Origin: JAGVPT01 sp964642725
Lineage (GTDB): Bacteria > Bacteroidota > Ignavibacteria > UBA10030 > UBA8401
Assembly (NCBI GenBank): GCA_964642725.1
Contig: CAZXQG010000008.1
Location: forward strand, 1-64,000
Direction of reading: 5' to 3'
DNA: 64,000 bases
Positions within the stretch are counted from its first letter, which is position 1, and every line of letters begins with the position of its first letter. Positions 25,607 through 35,289 of this stretch are shown piece by piece. The notes beneath the pieces are model-generated. The model saw only the letters and a program-made list of their open reading frames with translations, ran no database searches and was not told where the DNA came from. The position numbers and the translations under genes were made by a program.

Positions 25607-26527
25607 ATGGTTTCTGTCGAAGACATACGAAAAGTTTTTCGCGGACACATCGCCGTTGCGGAGTCGCTTGCAAAATATACATCGTTTCGTATCGGCGGCC
25701 CCGCAGATTTCTATTTAGAGCCTGCGGACAAGTTTGACCTGATCGAAGTCGTTCGTTTCTTTAAGAAATTTGACTATCGGTTCATGATCATCGGAAAAGG
25801 CTCGAACCTTCTCATTAGCGACAGCGGATTTCGAGGAGCGGCGATCAACCTTGAAGATGGGATGGGAACGGTGACTATAGAACGCAACGTCATTGTCGCA
25901 GATTCCGGCGTTCGCCTGGGCAAATTCGTCGATTTTTGCATCCAACACGAGAAAGCCGGCGTAGAAATGCTTGCCGGAATTCCCGGAACTATCGGCGGCG
26001 CGGTGATCATGAATGCCGGGGCGTACGGCGGAGAAATTTCCGACCACCTCATTGAAGTGGAAATTTACCGGGACGATGCAATTCAGAAAATCAAAAAGGC
26101 GCAGGCCGGGTTTTCGTACCGGCGTTCGGGGCTCGCCCGCGACGTGGTGTTGAATGCATCGTTCGCGTTGCCGGCGGGCAATGTAGCGGAGCTTTTGAAA
26201 CGCCGGCGGGAACTGTTGTTGAAACGAAATCAATCACAGCCGTTAAACTTGCCGAATTCGGGGAGCATGTTCAAGAATCCGGAAGGAACATTTGCAGCGA
26301 AGCTTGTGGAAGAGGCAGGATTGAAAGGCAAACAAATCGGCGAGGCCCAGATTTCAGAACGGCACGGTAATTTTATCGTCAATCACGGGGACGCGACGGC
26401 GCGCAATGTTTTCGATCTGGTGCGGCTTGCTCGGAAGAAGGTCTTTGAACGGAGCGGTATAAAACTTGAACTCGAAGTCAAATTGGTTGGATTCGAGGAA
26501 GAAGAAAAAATCGAGGCAGTGAAATGA
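25607..26527 (+). CDS. murB: UDP-N-acetylenolpyruvoylglucosamine reductase
   Basis: A 306-residue FAD enzyme making UDP-MurNAc. It has TSFRIGGPADFYLEP near residues 25-39, the FAD-binding GKGSNLLISDSGFRG near 63-77, the GVEMLAGIPGTIGGAVIMNAGAYG-type block near 117-140 and NSGSMFKNPEG near 217-227, whose Ser is the proton donor in type I enzymes. Its TGA overlaps the ftsQ ATG (ATGA). It follows murC across a hairpin-rich spacer. Confidence 0.96.
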   Translation: MVSVEDIRKVFRGHIAVAESLAKYTSFRIGGPADFYLEPADKFDLIEVVRFFKKFDYRFMIIGKGSNLLISDSGFRGAAINLEDGMGTVTIERNVIVADSGVRLGKFVDFCIQHEKAGVEMLAGIPGTIGGAVIMNAGAYGGEISDHLIEVEIYRDDAIQKIKKAQAGFSYRRSGLARDVVLNASFALPAGNVAELLKRRRELLLKRNQSQPLNLPNSGSMFKNPEGTFAAKLVEEAGLKGKQIGEAQISERHGNFIVNHGDATARNVFDLVRLARKKVFERSGIKLELEVKLVGFEEEEKIEAVK

Positions 26528-27339
26528 CGGAATCGGACAACAACGAAAAGCCGATGCAGCCGGCACACGGAAAGAAAGTGTACGGAATATTTGCATTGCT
26601 GTTTGTCTTCGCGTTGACGGCGTGGCTTGGAACGATGCAATGGAAGGATCATCTCACCGTCAGCGGAATTATTGTTGAAGGCGAACATATTGTGACGAAG
26701 GAAGACGTGGTTGCGCTCGCACACGTTTCGTTGAAGACCAAAATGTACGACGTTGATTTGCTGTCGATTAAGAAAAATATTCAGCAGAATCACTTTGTGA
26801 AGAATGTGGTAGTGACTCGAGACGCACCTGCAACGATCAGAATTTCAGTTGAAGAACGGGCTCCGATCGCTCTTCTTTCCCTTCCAGGAAAGGCCGATAT
26901 GCTGTATGTCGATGAGGAAGGCTATGTTCTTCCGCATGTTTCATCGCAGGCAATATTTGACCTTCCCGTCATCAGCGGAATTGATTCGCTCGCTGATGTG
27001 ACGGTCGGGCAGCGCACGACGCATGTTGACGTGCTCGCGGCACTCGATGCGTTGGAAACCGCCCAGCGTGTCAGCAATGAGCTCTTTCGCCTCGTTTCGG
27101 AAGTGCGAATTCACAGCGGTCATGATATGGTGCTGTATTCCGCGGATACGGGCGTTCCGATCATCTTCGGAAGAGGCGACGCCGCCAAAAAAATGGTAAA
27201 ACTCGACGCATTCTGGAAAAAGTTCATCGCCGAACAAGGCTCTCAAGATATTCGTTACATCGACATCCGTTTTGACGACCAAGTGATCGTTTCATCGGTC
27301 AAACCGGCGGATTCCCACACCATCAGGAAATCGTCATAG
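26524..27339 (+). CDS. ftsQ: Cell division protein FtsQ/DivIB-like
   Basis: A 271-residue bitopic protein with a short basic cytoplasmic N-terminus, one transmembrane helix (about residues 19-37) and a periplasmic POTRA domain (LTVSGIIVEGEHIVTKEDVVALA near 42-64, then the conserved VKNVVVTRDAPATIRISVEER-type strands). The C-terminal beta domain ends near residue 255 with IRYIDIRFDDQVIV. It scaffolds the FtsL/FtsB complex. It overlaps murB by four bases and precedes ftsA, the canonical order. Confidence 0.92.
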   Translation: MTESDNNEKPMQPAHGKKVYGIFALLFVFALTAWLGTMQWKDHLTVSGIIVEGEHIVTKEDVVALAHVSLKTKMYDVDLLSIKKNIQQNHFVKNVVVTRDAPATIRISVEERAPIALLSLPGKADMLYVDEEGYVLPHVSSQAIFDLPVISGIDSLADVTVGQRTTHVDVLAALDALETAQRVSNELFRLVSEVRIHSGHDMVLYSADTGVPIIFGRGDAAKKMVKLDAFWKKFIAEQGSQDIRYIDIRFDDQVIVSSVKPADSHTIRKSS

Positions 27340-27373
27340 TCCGAAGGACTCATTCGAAGAAAAAGGAAGCAGC

Positions 27374-28612
27374 ATGGAAAATATTTATGTTGGATTGGAT
27401 ATCGGCACGACAAAAGTATGTGCGATCGTTGCGTCGTTGAGCGATAACAACGAGGTCAACATTCTCGGCATCGGCAAAAGTAAATCTGAAGGATTGACCC
27501 GTGGAGTTATCACGCATATTGAAAAAACAATTGCTTCTATTCAAGCGGCGGTCCGCGAAGCGGAACTTCAGTCGGGAGCGAAAATTCAGACAGTGGTCGC
27601 AGGAATCGCGGGAGACCATGTCCAAAGTTTTCAAAGCCGCGGGGTCATTGCGATCAGCGGACCGGACCAGGAAATTACGCAAGCCGACGTGGACCGTCTT
27701 ATCGAAGACACGAAAAAAGTTGCGCTGCCGTCCGACAGAAAAATTATTCACGTCATCCCTCAGGAATTTATTGTTGACGGACAGGACGGCGTGTATGACC
27801 CCGTTGGAATGTCCGGTGTCCGCATGGAGGCAAACGTTCATATTATCACCGGGCTTGTCTCGGCGGCGCAAAATATTTTGAAATGCGTCCAGCGCGCCGG
27901 CGTTTCGGTGAGCGACATCGTACTTGAGCCTATCGCGTCGAGCGATGCCGTTCTCGACAAAGAAGAAAAAGAGGTTGGCGTTGCTCTTGTGGATATCGGC
28001 GGAGGCACGACCGACCTCGCGGTCTTTGAGGACCGTACGATCCGGCACACGGCGGTCATCGGTATCGCAGGAAAAAAAGTAACCGACGATATTCGCCGCG
28101 GCCTTGGGATCCTTTCGGACCAGGCGGAGCAGTTGAAGATCACGCACGGCCATGCGCATTTATCATCTATTATGGAAAATGAACCGATCACCGTCCCCGG
28201 GATTGGCGGTCGGCCGCCGTTGGATATCGACCAGCGTTTATTGTGTCAGATCATTCAACCGCGGATGGAAGAAATTCTGGAGATCGCGGCGATGGAAATT
28301 AAGCGCTCTGGATACCAGAAACATCTCTCAGCGGGAGTCGTGTTAACGGGCGGCGGCTCGCTCATTAAAGGAACGGCTGACCTTGCCCGCGAGGTTCTCG
28401 GGATGCCGGTGAAGATCGGAATTCCGCAGGGATTCCGGGGCGGGCTTGTCCGCGAAATTGAAAATCCGATGTACGCCACCGGCGTTGGCCTTGTCCACCA
28501 TGCCATTAAACATCGGCAGCGGCCTAATATTGAAAATATCAGGGGCACAAAAATGGATGGAAAGTTTCCAACGATCTTGAAAAGAATGAAAGGATGGTTT
28601 GACGAGCTTTGA
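27374..28612 (+). CDS. ftsA: Cell division protein FtsA
   Basis: A 412-residue actin-like ATPase that anchors FtsZ to the membrane. It shows the phosphate-1 loop GLDIGTTKVCAIV near residues 7-19, the SHS2/1C insertion (about 85-160), the phosphate-2 loop VDIGGGTTDLAV near 207-218, the adenosine motif LTGGGSLIKG near 326-335 and a C-terminal amphipathic helix (LKRMKGWFDEL) that should act as the membrane tether. A GGAAG stretch lies 4 bp ahead of ATG 27374. Confidence 0.96.
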   Translation: MENIYVGLDIGTTKVCAIVASLSDNNEVNILGIGKSKSEGLTRGVITHIEKTIASIQAAVREAELQSGAKIQTVVAGIAGDHVQSFQSRGVIAISGPDQEITQADVDRLIEDTKKVALPSDRKIIHVIPQEFIVDGQDGVYDPVGMSGVRMEANVHIITGLVSAAQNILKCVQRAGVSVSDIVLEPIASSDAVLDKEEKEVGVALVDIGGGTTDLAVFEDRTIRHTAVIGIAGKKVTDDIRRGLGILSDQAEQLKITHGHAHLSSIMENEPITVPGIGGRPPLDIDQRLLCQIIQPRMEEILEIAAMEIKRSGYQKHLSAGVVLTGGGSLIKGTADLAREVLGMPVKIGIPQGFRGGLVREIENPMYATGVGLVHHAIKHRQRPNIENIRGTKMDGKFPTILKRMKGWFDEL

Positions 28613-28845
28613 TGAGTAGGGAGAATACAGAATACAGGAGATAGGAGACAGAATTCAGAATACAGGAGACCAGTACTTTGATTTTATCTTGGAAAAATTT
28701 TCTCTTTCATGTATTCTTTCTCGTGATTTCTGTATTCCGGCAATTAAGTACCGACAGTAAGTTATTCAACACTCAATCTTGATAGACAAACAAATCCGAA
28801 ATTATTACCATCACATACATCACTCACTAAAAACAAAGGAGTACC
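28613..28845. repeat. AGAATACAGG inverted words in the ftsA-ftsZ spacer
   Basis: From 5-10 bp after the ftsA stop, AGAATACAG words repeat (28622-28672) and are mirrored near 28716-28740 by TGTATTCTTTCTCGTGATTT and CTGTATTCCGG. The arms are imperfect inverted copies. The remaining 100 bp to ftsZ contains the ftsZ ribosome-binding site, AAAGGAG at 28835-28841. No promoter is convincing. Confidence 0.65.
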
Positions 28846-30021
28846 ATGATAGAACTTGACAACCCCAAAGACGGCGGCGCGAAGATCCGTGTAGTGGGAG
28901 TTGGCGGCGGCGGGAGCAACGCGATTGTCAGTATGATTGATAAAGGGCTCAGCGGCGTTGACTTTATTTGCATCAACACCGACACGCAGGCTCTTGAGCG
29001 AACGAACGCTCCGAACAAGATTCAGATCGGAAAGAATCTCACCCGTGGACTTGGCGCCGGTGCAGATCCGAGCATCGGTCACCGTGCAGCTGAGGAAGAC
29101 CGCGAAGAAATCGCGCGAGCGCTGGCGGGAAGTGATATGGTGTTCATTACCGCCGGTATGGGAGGCGGCACAGGGACTGGCGGCGGCCCCGTTGTAGCCA
29201 ACATCGCGAAGAGCCTCGGCGCACTCGTCGTTGGCATTGTCACGAAACCGTTCAATTGCGAGGGAAAGAAACGGTTAACGCAGGCGGAATACGGCCTCGA
29301 AGAACTGAAAAAGCAAGTTGACACACTGATCGTTATTCCGAATCAAAAGCTCCTTTCGATCGTCGAAAAAACTACGCCGCTGGAAGAAGCATTTGAAATC
29401 TGCAACCGTGTTCTTCACAATGCAACGCGCGGTATCTCGGAATTGATTACCGTTCCCGGCTTGATCAACCTCGATTTCGCCGATGTCCGGACAATCATGC
29501 GCGAAATGGGAGATGCGTTGATGGGGTCGGGAGTCGCGACCGGAGAGAACAGAGCTGTCGAAGCGGCGAACGCAGCGATCTCAAGTCCGTTGCTTGAAGG
29601 TGTTTCGATTGCCGGCGCGCAGGGCGTTCTCGTCAACATCACCGGCGGAAAGAACCTATCGCTGGTTGAAGTCGATGAGGCGACAAGTATCATTCATGAG
29701 GCTGCAGGCGACGACGCGAATGTTATTCTCGGCGCAGTGATCGACGAGTCGATGACCGAAGAATTAATGGTCACAGTCATCGCAACCGGTTTCAACAGGA
29801 AAGCTTCAGCAACGGCGCGTCCGTCGAAGAATGTCCGTGTACTCGACCATATTCCAACAGGAGTGCAGGACTTGAAAAAAATGGACGAACCGGCGTACAT
29901 CCGCAAAGGGTTCCAAATTCCGGCGCCGACGATGCAGGCGAACGAATCCCGTTTCTCACAGCAAACGTCCGACCGCGGTGATATCGACAAACCCGCATTC
30001 CTGCGAAAGATCATGGATTGA
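28846..30021 (+). CDS. ftsZ: Cell division GTPase FtsZ
   Basis: A 391-residue tubulin-like GTPase forming the Z ring. It has VVGVGGGGSNAI near residues 17-28, NTDTQAL near 44-50, the GTP signature GMGGGTGTGGGPV near 104-116, the T7 synergy loop NLDFADVRTIM near 206-216, a C-terminal linker (about 320-375) and a conserved terminal peptide (DKPAFLRKI) that should bind FtsA. A clear ribosome-binding site (AAAGGAG) is 4 bp upstream. It closes the dcw cluster and is followed by a strong terminator-like hairpin. Confidence 0.97.
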   Translation: MIELDNPKDGGAKIRVVGVGGGGSNAIVSMIDKGLSGVDFICINTDTQALERTNAPNKIQIGKNLTRGLGAGADPSIGHRAAEEDREEIARALAGSDMVFITAGMGGGTGTGGGPVVANIAKSLGALVVGIVTKPFNCEGKKRLTQAEYGLEELKKQVDTLIVIPNQKLLSIVEKTTPLEEAFEICNRVLHNATRGISELITVPGLINLDFADVRTIMREMGDALMGSGVATGENRAVEAANAAISSPLLEGVSIAGAQGVLVNITGGKNLSLVEVDEATSIIHEAAGDDANVILGAVIDESMTEELMVTVIATGFNRKASATARPSKNVRVLDHIPTGVQDLKKMDEPAYIRKGFQIPAPTMQANESRFSQQTSDRGDIDKPAFLRKIMD

Positions 30022-30043
30022 TGTTCTTGTGAGTGATGTGATG

Positions 30044-30082
30044 AAACGTCCCGTTCGGCTGAAAAGGCTGAGCGGGACGTTT
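30044..30082 (+). terminator. Hairpin after ftsZ
   Basis: AAACGTCCCG at 30044-30053 pairs perfectly with CGGGACGTTT at 30073-30082, and the inner TCGGCT / AGGCTGA segments extend the stem. A weak T-rich tail (ATGTTTGTG) follows. It is well placed to end the dcw operon. Confidence 0.7.
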
Positions 30083-30159
30083 ATGTTTGTGTCCGACATC
30101 TATCCAAACCCATTGCTTTCTCCCTTGCTTCTCCCTTTCCGATTCTCTAAATTTTCTGT

Positions 30160-30828
30160 ATGAAAAAAATTATCCTTGGCGTCCTCTGCGTCTTAGCGGT
30201 TTTTTCCGCCGCCGCGCAGCCTAAACGCATCGAGTCTCAATTCCGCATAGCACGACTGAAGTATTCGGGGGGCGGCGATTGGTATAATGACCCTTCGGGA
30301 GAAGTAAACCTGTTAAACTTCGCGAAACAGTATACCGGCATCGATGCCGAACCTCAGTATCAATTCACGGAAATTTCAGACGACAAGTTCTTTTCTTACC
30401 CGTTTGTGTTCATGACGGGACATGGGGGAATTGTATTCTCTGATTACGAGGTGGCTCGGCTGAGGACATATCTTGAACACGGCGGCTTTCTCTACGCCGA
30501 CGATGATTACGGCATGGATAAGGCGTTTCGCCGCGAGATCAAAAAAGTTTTTCCCGAAGAACAGCTTGTCGAACTCCCCTTTTCTTACGGCATGTACCAT
30601 TGCGTTTTCGAATTTCCCAACGGCGTACCGAAAACTCATGAACACAACGGTAAGCCGCCGCAAGGATTCGGGATTTTCTATAAAAGACGCCTTGTTGTGT
30701 ATTATACATACGAATCTAATCCGAGCGACGGATGGGCGGACCCCGACGTTCACAAGGACCCGGAAGAAAAGCGGCGAGAGGCGTTGCGGTTTGGAACGAA
30801 CCTGCTTTTCTGGGTGCTGACACAGTGA
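30160..30828 (+). CDS. DUF4159 domain exported protein
   Basis: A 222-residue protein with a signal peptide (MKKIILGVLCVLAVFSAAAQ, cleavage near residue 19). The mature part matches DUF4159: RIARLKYSGGGDWYNDPSG near 29-47, LLNFAKQYTGI, FVFMTGHGGIVFSD near 85-98, LEHGGFLYADDD near 106-117, then YKRRLVVYYTYESNPSDGW. The domain is predicted to have a flavodoxin- or GATase-like fold; its role is unknown. The next gene encodes a DUF4175-type protein, a pairing I recall from Bacteroidota envelope/aerotolerance-like clusters, but no MoxR or DUF58 gene is adjacent. Confidence 0.85.
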   Translation: MKKIILGVLCVLAVFSAAAQPKRIESQFRIARLKYSGGGDWYNDPSGEVNLLNFAKQYTGIDAEPQYQFTEISDDKFFSYPFVFMTGHGGIVFSDYEVARLRTYLEHGGFLYADDDYGMDKAFRREIKKVFPEEQLVELPFSYGMYHCVFEFPNGVPKTHEHNGKPPQGFGIFYKRRLVVYYTYESNPSDGWADPDVHKDPEEKRREALRFGTNLLFWVLTQ

Positions 30829-30880
30829 GAAGTGAAAAAGCTTTTAGGTCTTGCCAATTAACCTGCAATAGACACGATCA

Positions 30881-33800
30881 ATGATAAACAGCACGCCAAT
30901 TTACACGGAAATGCGGCAACGGCTTGGCGAGGCTCGCTCACGTTATTATAAAGAGCGAGCTGTCTATGGAATTCTTTTCGCTGGGAGTGCAGTTTTTTGT
31001 CTGCTAGCATGTTTGTCCGCAGCGGAAGCTATATTCAACGGAAGTATTTTTTTTAGGACAGTGATTTTCCTGGCTGGTTCTGCGGTTATTTTTATTCTTG
31101 GCGGATGGCTCATTGTTGTGCCGGTGCTGCGATGGGTAAACGTCCTGCAAAGTATTTCAGAGAAGGAAATTGCAGCGCGGGTCGGCGAGAGGTTTCCCGA
31201 AATAAAAGACCGCTTGTGGAATATTCTGGATATTTTTAGAGAGCACAACGCAGGAGACAACGAAACCCATGGTTTTCGTCCGGAGTATTCGCCGGAATTG
31301 ATCGACGCGTCGTTTGCCGATTTACAAAAAGCTGCCGCTCAACTTCGCTTTACGGATGTTGTATCATACGGGGCGGTTCGCAAGGCCGGAAGAAATCTTG
31401 CCATTGCCGGCGCTTCAATTATTCTTCTCTTTGCCGTCCCGCAATTTGATCTGTTCCCGGCAGCGTATCGCCTATTTCATTTTCAAACGGAATTTCGCCT
31501 CCCGCCCGCATTCACATTTCTCGTCCGGCCGGGTAACACTGAAATTGTTAAGGGCGAATCGGTGCCGGTGTCGGTTGCACTTATCGAGAATATGGGAACG
31601 ACAAGCGGCCTTCATCGTTCCCTTCCTGGAAGAATTATGCTTTCGATTCGGCAGGCGGATATGTCTTCTGACGAACAAATTGAAATCCATGCCGATTCGT
31701 CTCGGCAATTTTATTATACGCTTGCATCCATAAGACAATCAGCGGAATATTTTATGGAGGCGGAGGGCGTTCAAAGCCCGAGGTATACCATCAGCGTAAT
31801 CGACAGGCCGGTAGTTCGATCCCTCAAAGTACAACTCACCCCGCCGTCATATTCTCATCTTCCTGAGCAATCGCTCGATGAAAATATAGGCGATGTGCTT
31901 GCACTGCCGGGTACAACCGTGCGGTGGCATATCAATGCAAGCAAATCACTGCGGCGGGCCGCGCTTGTTTTTAACGACGGGAAGGAACTGACTCTTGATT
32001 ACCGTGACGGCGCTTTCTCCGGGCAATTCGTTCTCCGCCGTCAGGCGACATACCATGTTAAGCTTGAAGATGACGAAGGATTCGCTAATGTTGACCCGAT
32101 CGAATTCAAACTTGATGCAACGATCGACGAAGCGCCAACAGTAGCGATCCTGTATCCGGGGAAAAATATCGATGTTGTCGACAAAATGCAGCTGCCGTTG
32201 CGGATGAAACTCCACGACGATTATGGTTTCACATCGCTGAACCTTGCGTACCGGCTGGTTCATTCACGGTATGAACAAGCGGACAGCGGCTTTTCATCCA
32301 TCTCCATTCCAATCACCGGCGATGAAAAAAAATCCACCGACGCCGATATCGATTTCCAATGGGATGTCTCGCCGATGGGCTTGGCTCCCGAGGACGTCGT
32401 GGAATACCACGCTGAAGTATTTGACAACGACGAGGTTTCCGGACCAAAGAACGGAGTCAGCGAAACATACTTGCTTCGCCTTCCCTCTCTCGACGAAGTG
32501 TTTGCCGATGCCGATAAGGGGCAGGATGATGCGATCGAAAAACTGGATAAATCGCTCGAAGAAGAAAAAGATTTGAAAAAGGACCTTAACGAAATTTCGC
32601 AGGAAATGAAAAAGAATCAGCCTCTCGATTGGCAGAAGCAGAAAAAAGCCGAGGAGACGCTCAAGCGCTACCAGGAGTTGACAAAAAATATCGATGAAGT
32701 GAATAAGTCGCTCGATACGGTGACGCAGGCGATGCAGAAGAACAACATTCTTTCAAGCGAGACGCTGCAAAAATATACCGAACTTCAACAACTCCTTCAG
32801 CGGATCAATTCTCCCGAATTTCAGGAAGCAATGAAGCAAATGCAGCAGGCGATGCAAAACGTCTCGCCGGATCAGCTGCGCCAGGCGATGCAGCAAGTAC
32901 AATTTTCAGAAGAAGCCTTCCGCCAAAGCATCGAGCGGACGATGGAACTGCTCAAGCGCATCCAGGTCGAACAAAAAATGGACGAGATGGTGAAACGCGC
33001 GAACGAACTTCAGAAGCAGCAGGAAAATTTGCAAAAGGAAACGGCTGAAGCCTTATCGTCCGACAAACAAAAAGCAGAAGAACTTGCTCGAAAGCAGGAC
33101 GACATCAACAAACAATTGGCCGACATGCAGAAGCAGATCGGGGATCTGCGGAAAAAGATGGAAGAATTCCCGACGGAAATGCCGATGAAAGCTCTGGACA
33201 AAGCCGAAGAGGCCGCGCACGATAGTGCTATGGAACAATCGATGCAGCAAAGCTCTGAACAGCTTCGTTCGCAGCAGCAACACCAGGCGCTTCAATCGCA
33301 GCAAAAGGCGGGTAAAGCGATGCAGCAGATGTCTCAGCGATTCTCGGAAATGCAGGAACAAATGTTGAGCAATGAAACGAACGAAGCCATGAACACATTG
33401 CGCAAAGCGATGAAGGATTTTCTGGAGATCTCTCAGCAGCAGGAGGACTTGAAGAACCAATCACGGTCTTTCACGCCGAATTCAGAACAGTTTCGTGAGA
33501 ATGCGGAGAAACAATTGGGTCTGCAGAATGACCTTGCAAACGTCACGAACAATCTGGTTGCTTTGAGCCAAAAATCGTTTGCGGTTACCTCGGAAATGGG
33601 GAAGGCGGTTGGGAAAGCGACGGCCAGTATGACGCAAGCGATGAATGGACTGGAGAGCCGCAACGGCCAGTCTGCGAGTGCGGAACAGGCTGAAGCCATG
33701 ACATCGTTGAACAAAGCGGCCTCACTTGCACAATCGTCCATGGATGCGATGCAGCAGGGGGGACAAGGCGGCGCCGGCGGTTCGCTGTTGCAGCAACTGC

Positions 33801-34321
33801 GGCGCATGGCGGGCCAGCAGCAAAGCATCAATATGCAGACCGAACAACTTTCCCAAGGGCAGGGATTATCGCAGCAGCAAATTCAAGAAATGGGAAAGCT
33901 TGCCAACCAACAGGAGGCAGTGCGAAAATCCCTGGAGCAGCTTAACAAGGAAGCACAAGAGAGTCAGGATAGGAACAGGATATTGGGAGACTTGCAGAAA
34001 ATTGCCGACGAGATGAAGGAAGTCGTCGAAAATCTTCAGCAGAACAACGTCAATCCGAATACGATCCGGCAGCAACAAAGAATATTGTCACGCATGCTGG
34101 ACGCTCAGACTTCGATGCGCGAACGAGACTATGAGCAGCGCCGCACGTCGACGGCCGGTGCAACGCCGGTGCGACGCGGCCCGGCGGAAATTCAGGATGA
34201 ATCGGCGCAAAACCAGCTTCGGCGGGATCTCTTGAAAGCAATCGAAGAAGGGTATTCGAAAGATTATCAAAACTTGATACGAAAATATTACGACGCGCTG
34301 GACAAAACGCAGGGGAAATAA
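30881..34321 (+). CDS. Large DUF4175-type membrane protein with Gln-rich coiled coil
   Basis: A 1146-residue inner-membrane protein. Two transmembrane helices lie near residues 28-48 and 54-76 and a third near 170-187. An Ig-like/beta-rich periplasmic region (about 200-545) follows, then a very long helical tail (about 550-1090) rich in Gln, Met, Lys and Glu that reads as coiled coil. This architecture matches DUF4175 proteins, which usually accompany DUF4159 genes as here. The C-terminus ends with DYQNLIRKYYDALDK. The function is unknown; a stator-like or surface scaffold is a guess. Gln-rich repeats make it prone to length variation. Confidence 0.8.
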   Translation: MINSTPIYTEMRQRLGEARSRYYKERAVYGILFAGSAVFCLLACLSAAEAIFNGSIFFRTVIFLAGSAVIFILGGWLIVVPVLRWVNVLQSISEKEIAARVGERFPEIKDRLWNILDIFREHNAGDNETHGFRPEYSPELIDASFADLQKAAAQLRFTDVVSYGAVRKAGRNLAIAGASIILLFAVPQFDLFPAAYRLFHFQTEFRLPPAFTFLVRPGNTEIVKGESVPVSVALIENMGTTSGLHRSLPGRIMLSIRQADMSSDEQIEIHADSSRQFYYTLASIRQSAEYFMEAEGVQSPRYTISVIDRPVVRSLKVQLTPPSYSHLPEQSLDENIGDVLALPGTTVRWHINASKSLRRAALVFNDGKELTLDYRDGAFSGQFVLRRQATYHVKLEDDEGFANVDPIEFKLDATIDEAPTVAILYPGKNIDVVDKMQLPLRMKLHDDYGFTSLNLAYRLVHSRYEQADSGFSSISIPITGDEKKSTDADIDFQWDVSPMGLAPEDVVEYHAEVFDNDEVSGPKNGVSETYLLRLPSLDEVFADADKGQDDAIEKLDKSLEEEKDLKKDLNEISQEMKKNQPLDWQKQKKAEETLKRYQELTKNIDEVNKSLDTVTQAMQKNNILSSETLQKYTELQQLLQRINSPEFQEAMKQMQQAMQNVSPDQLRQAMQQVQFSEEAFRQSIERTMELLKRIQVEQKMDEMVKRANELQKQQENLQKETAEALSSDKQKAEELARKQDDINKQLADMQKQIGDLRKKMEEFPTEMPMKALDKAEEAAHDSAMEQSMQQSSEQLRSQQQHQALQSQQKAGKAMQQMSQRFSEMQEQMLSNETNEAMNTLRKAMKDFLEISQQQEDLKNQSRSFTPNSEQFRENAEKQLGLQNDLANVTNNLVALSQKSFAVTSEMGKAVGKATASMTQAMNGLESRNGQSASAEQAEAMTSLNKAASLAQSSMDAMQQGGQGGAGGSLLQQLRRMAGQQQSINMQTEQLSQGQGLSQQQIQEMGKLANQQEAVRKSLEQLNKEAQESQDRNRILGDLQKIADEMKEVVENLQQNNVNPNTIRQQQRILSRMLDAQTSMRERDYEQRRTSTAGATPVRRGPAEIQDESAQNQLRRDLLKAIEEGYSKDYQNLIRKYYDALDKTQGK

Positions 34322-34447
34322 CCTTGACAAGGTTAACGGAACGATTGCCGTAAAATTGGGGTTGTCATTCGTAATCATTAGCACGCAATCTCCTCCTTCT
34401 CCAACAATGCATCGTTTTGATCTGAAGAATAGTAATAGAGGCGGAAC

Positions 34448-35188
34448 ATGGTCATCGTGGTCTTCTTTATAGCGCACTGGTTCTTATCGTTGTTTTGCCA
34501 GACGTTCTTCCTGCACCGTTATGCGGCGCACAAAATGTTTACGATGTCTAAGTTTTGGGAGAGGGCATTCTACGTTGCAACGTTCATTACACAGGGATCT
34601 TCGTTTCTCAATCCGCGAGCCTACGCGATCATGCACCGGATGCACCATGCGTACAGCGATACGGAAAAAGACCCGCACTCGCCCAACTATTTCCGCAGCA
34701 TGTTTACAATGATGTGGAGAACGAAGGACATTTACCTCGGATACTTGCTTCACAGAGTCGAGCCAGAGAGGGGTTTTGACAAAAATATTCCGGAGTGGAA
34801 GGCGTTTGAAAGGTTCGCGGATTCATGGACGGTACGATTTTTATGGGCTGGCGTGTACACGTTGTTCTATATTATGTTCGCGCCGAGCCCGTGGTTTTTT
34901 CTCCTCCTACCGTTTGATTTCATCATGGGGCCGGTTCACGGAGGTATTGTGAACTGGTGCGGGCATAAGTACGGCTATGTGAACTTCCGCGACACCGGGG
35001 ACAAATCGAGAAACACTCTTCCGTTTGACATTCTCACACTTGGCGAGCTATTTCAGAACAACCATCATAAATTTCCTAGCAGGACAAATTTTGCCGTCCG
35101 GTTGTTTGAAATCGATCCGACATATCCATTGATAAAATTACTAAGCTGGCTGCACGTTATTCGGTTCACTAAATCAGAACCAGTCTAA
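34448..35188 (+). CDS. Membrane fatty acid (acyl-CoA) desaturase
   Basis: A 246-residue polytopic di-iron enzyme expected to introduce a double bond into acyl chains in the inner membrane. The histidine boxes of stearoyl-CoA-desaturase-like proteins are present: HRYAAH near residues 19-24, HRMHH near 58-62 and a third NNHH near 211-214; HGGIVNW near 163-169 supplies an additional His. Four hydrophobic segments surround them. At 246 residues it is shorter than typical bacterial desaturases (about 300), mainly at the N-terminus. An upstream start is not apparent. It stands alone between the DUF4175 gene and the VOC gene. Confidence 0.85.
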   Translation: MVIVVFFIAHWFLSLFCQTFFLHRYAAHKMFTMSKFWERAFYVATFITQGSSFLNPRAYAIMHRMHHAYSDTEKDPHSPNYFRSMFTMMWRTKDIYLGYLLHRVEPERGFDKNIPEWKAFERFADSWTVRFLWAGVYTLFYIMFAPSPWFFLLLPFDFIMGPVHGGIVNWCGHKYGYVNFRDTGDKSRNTLPFDILTLGELFQNNHHKFPSRTNFAVRLFEIDPTYPLIKLLSWLHVIRFTKSEPV

Positions 35189-35289
35189 CATCAACATCTT
35201 TGCTGAAGCCCGGCTCTTTGTTATTCTTTACACCATTTGCAGTTGGGCGAGAATTTATAATACATTCATATAATTGGAAGGAGGCTGGT

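Noticed and set aside
27350..28159. 269-codon minus-strand frame inside ftsA
   Set aside because: Shadow of the conserved actin-like gene; composition is low-complexity Arg/Asn/Phe without motifs.
34324..34356. TTGACA ... TAAAAT promoter before the desaturase gene
   Set aside because: The spacer is 21 bp, too long for a normal sigma-70 promoter.
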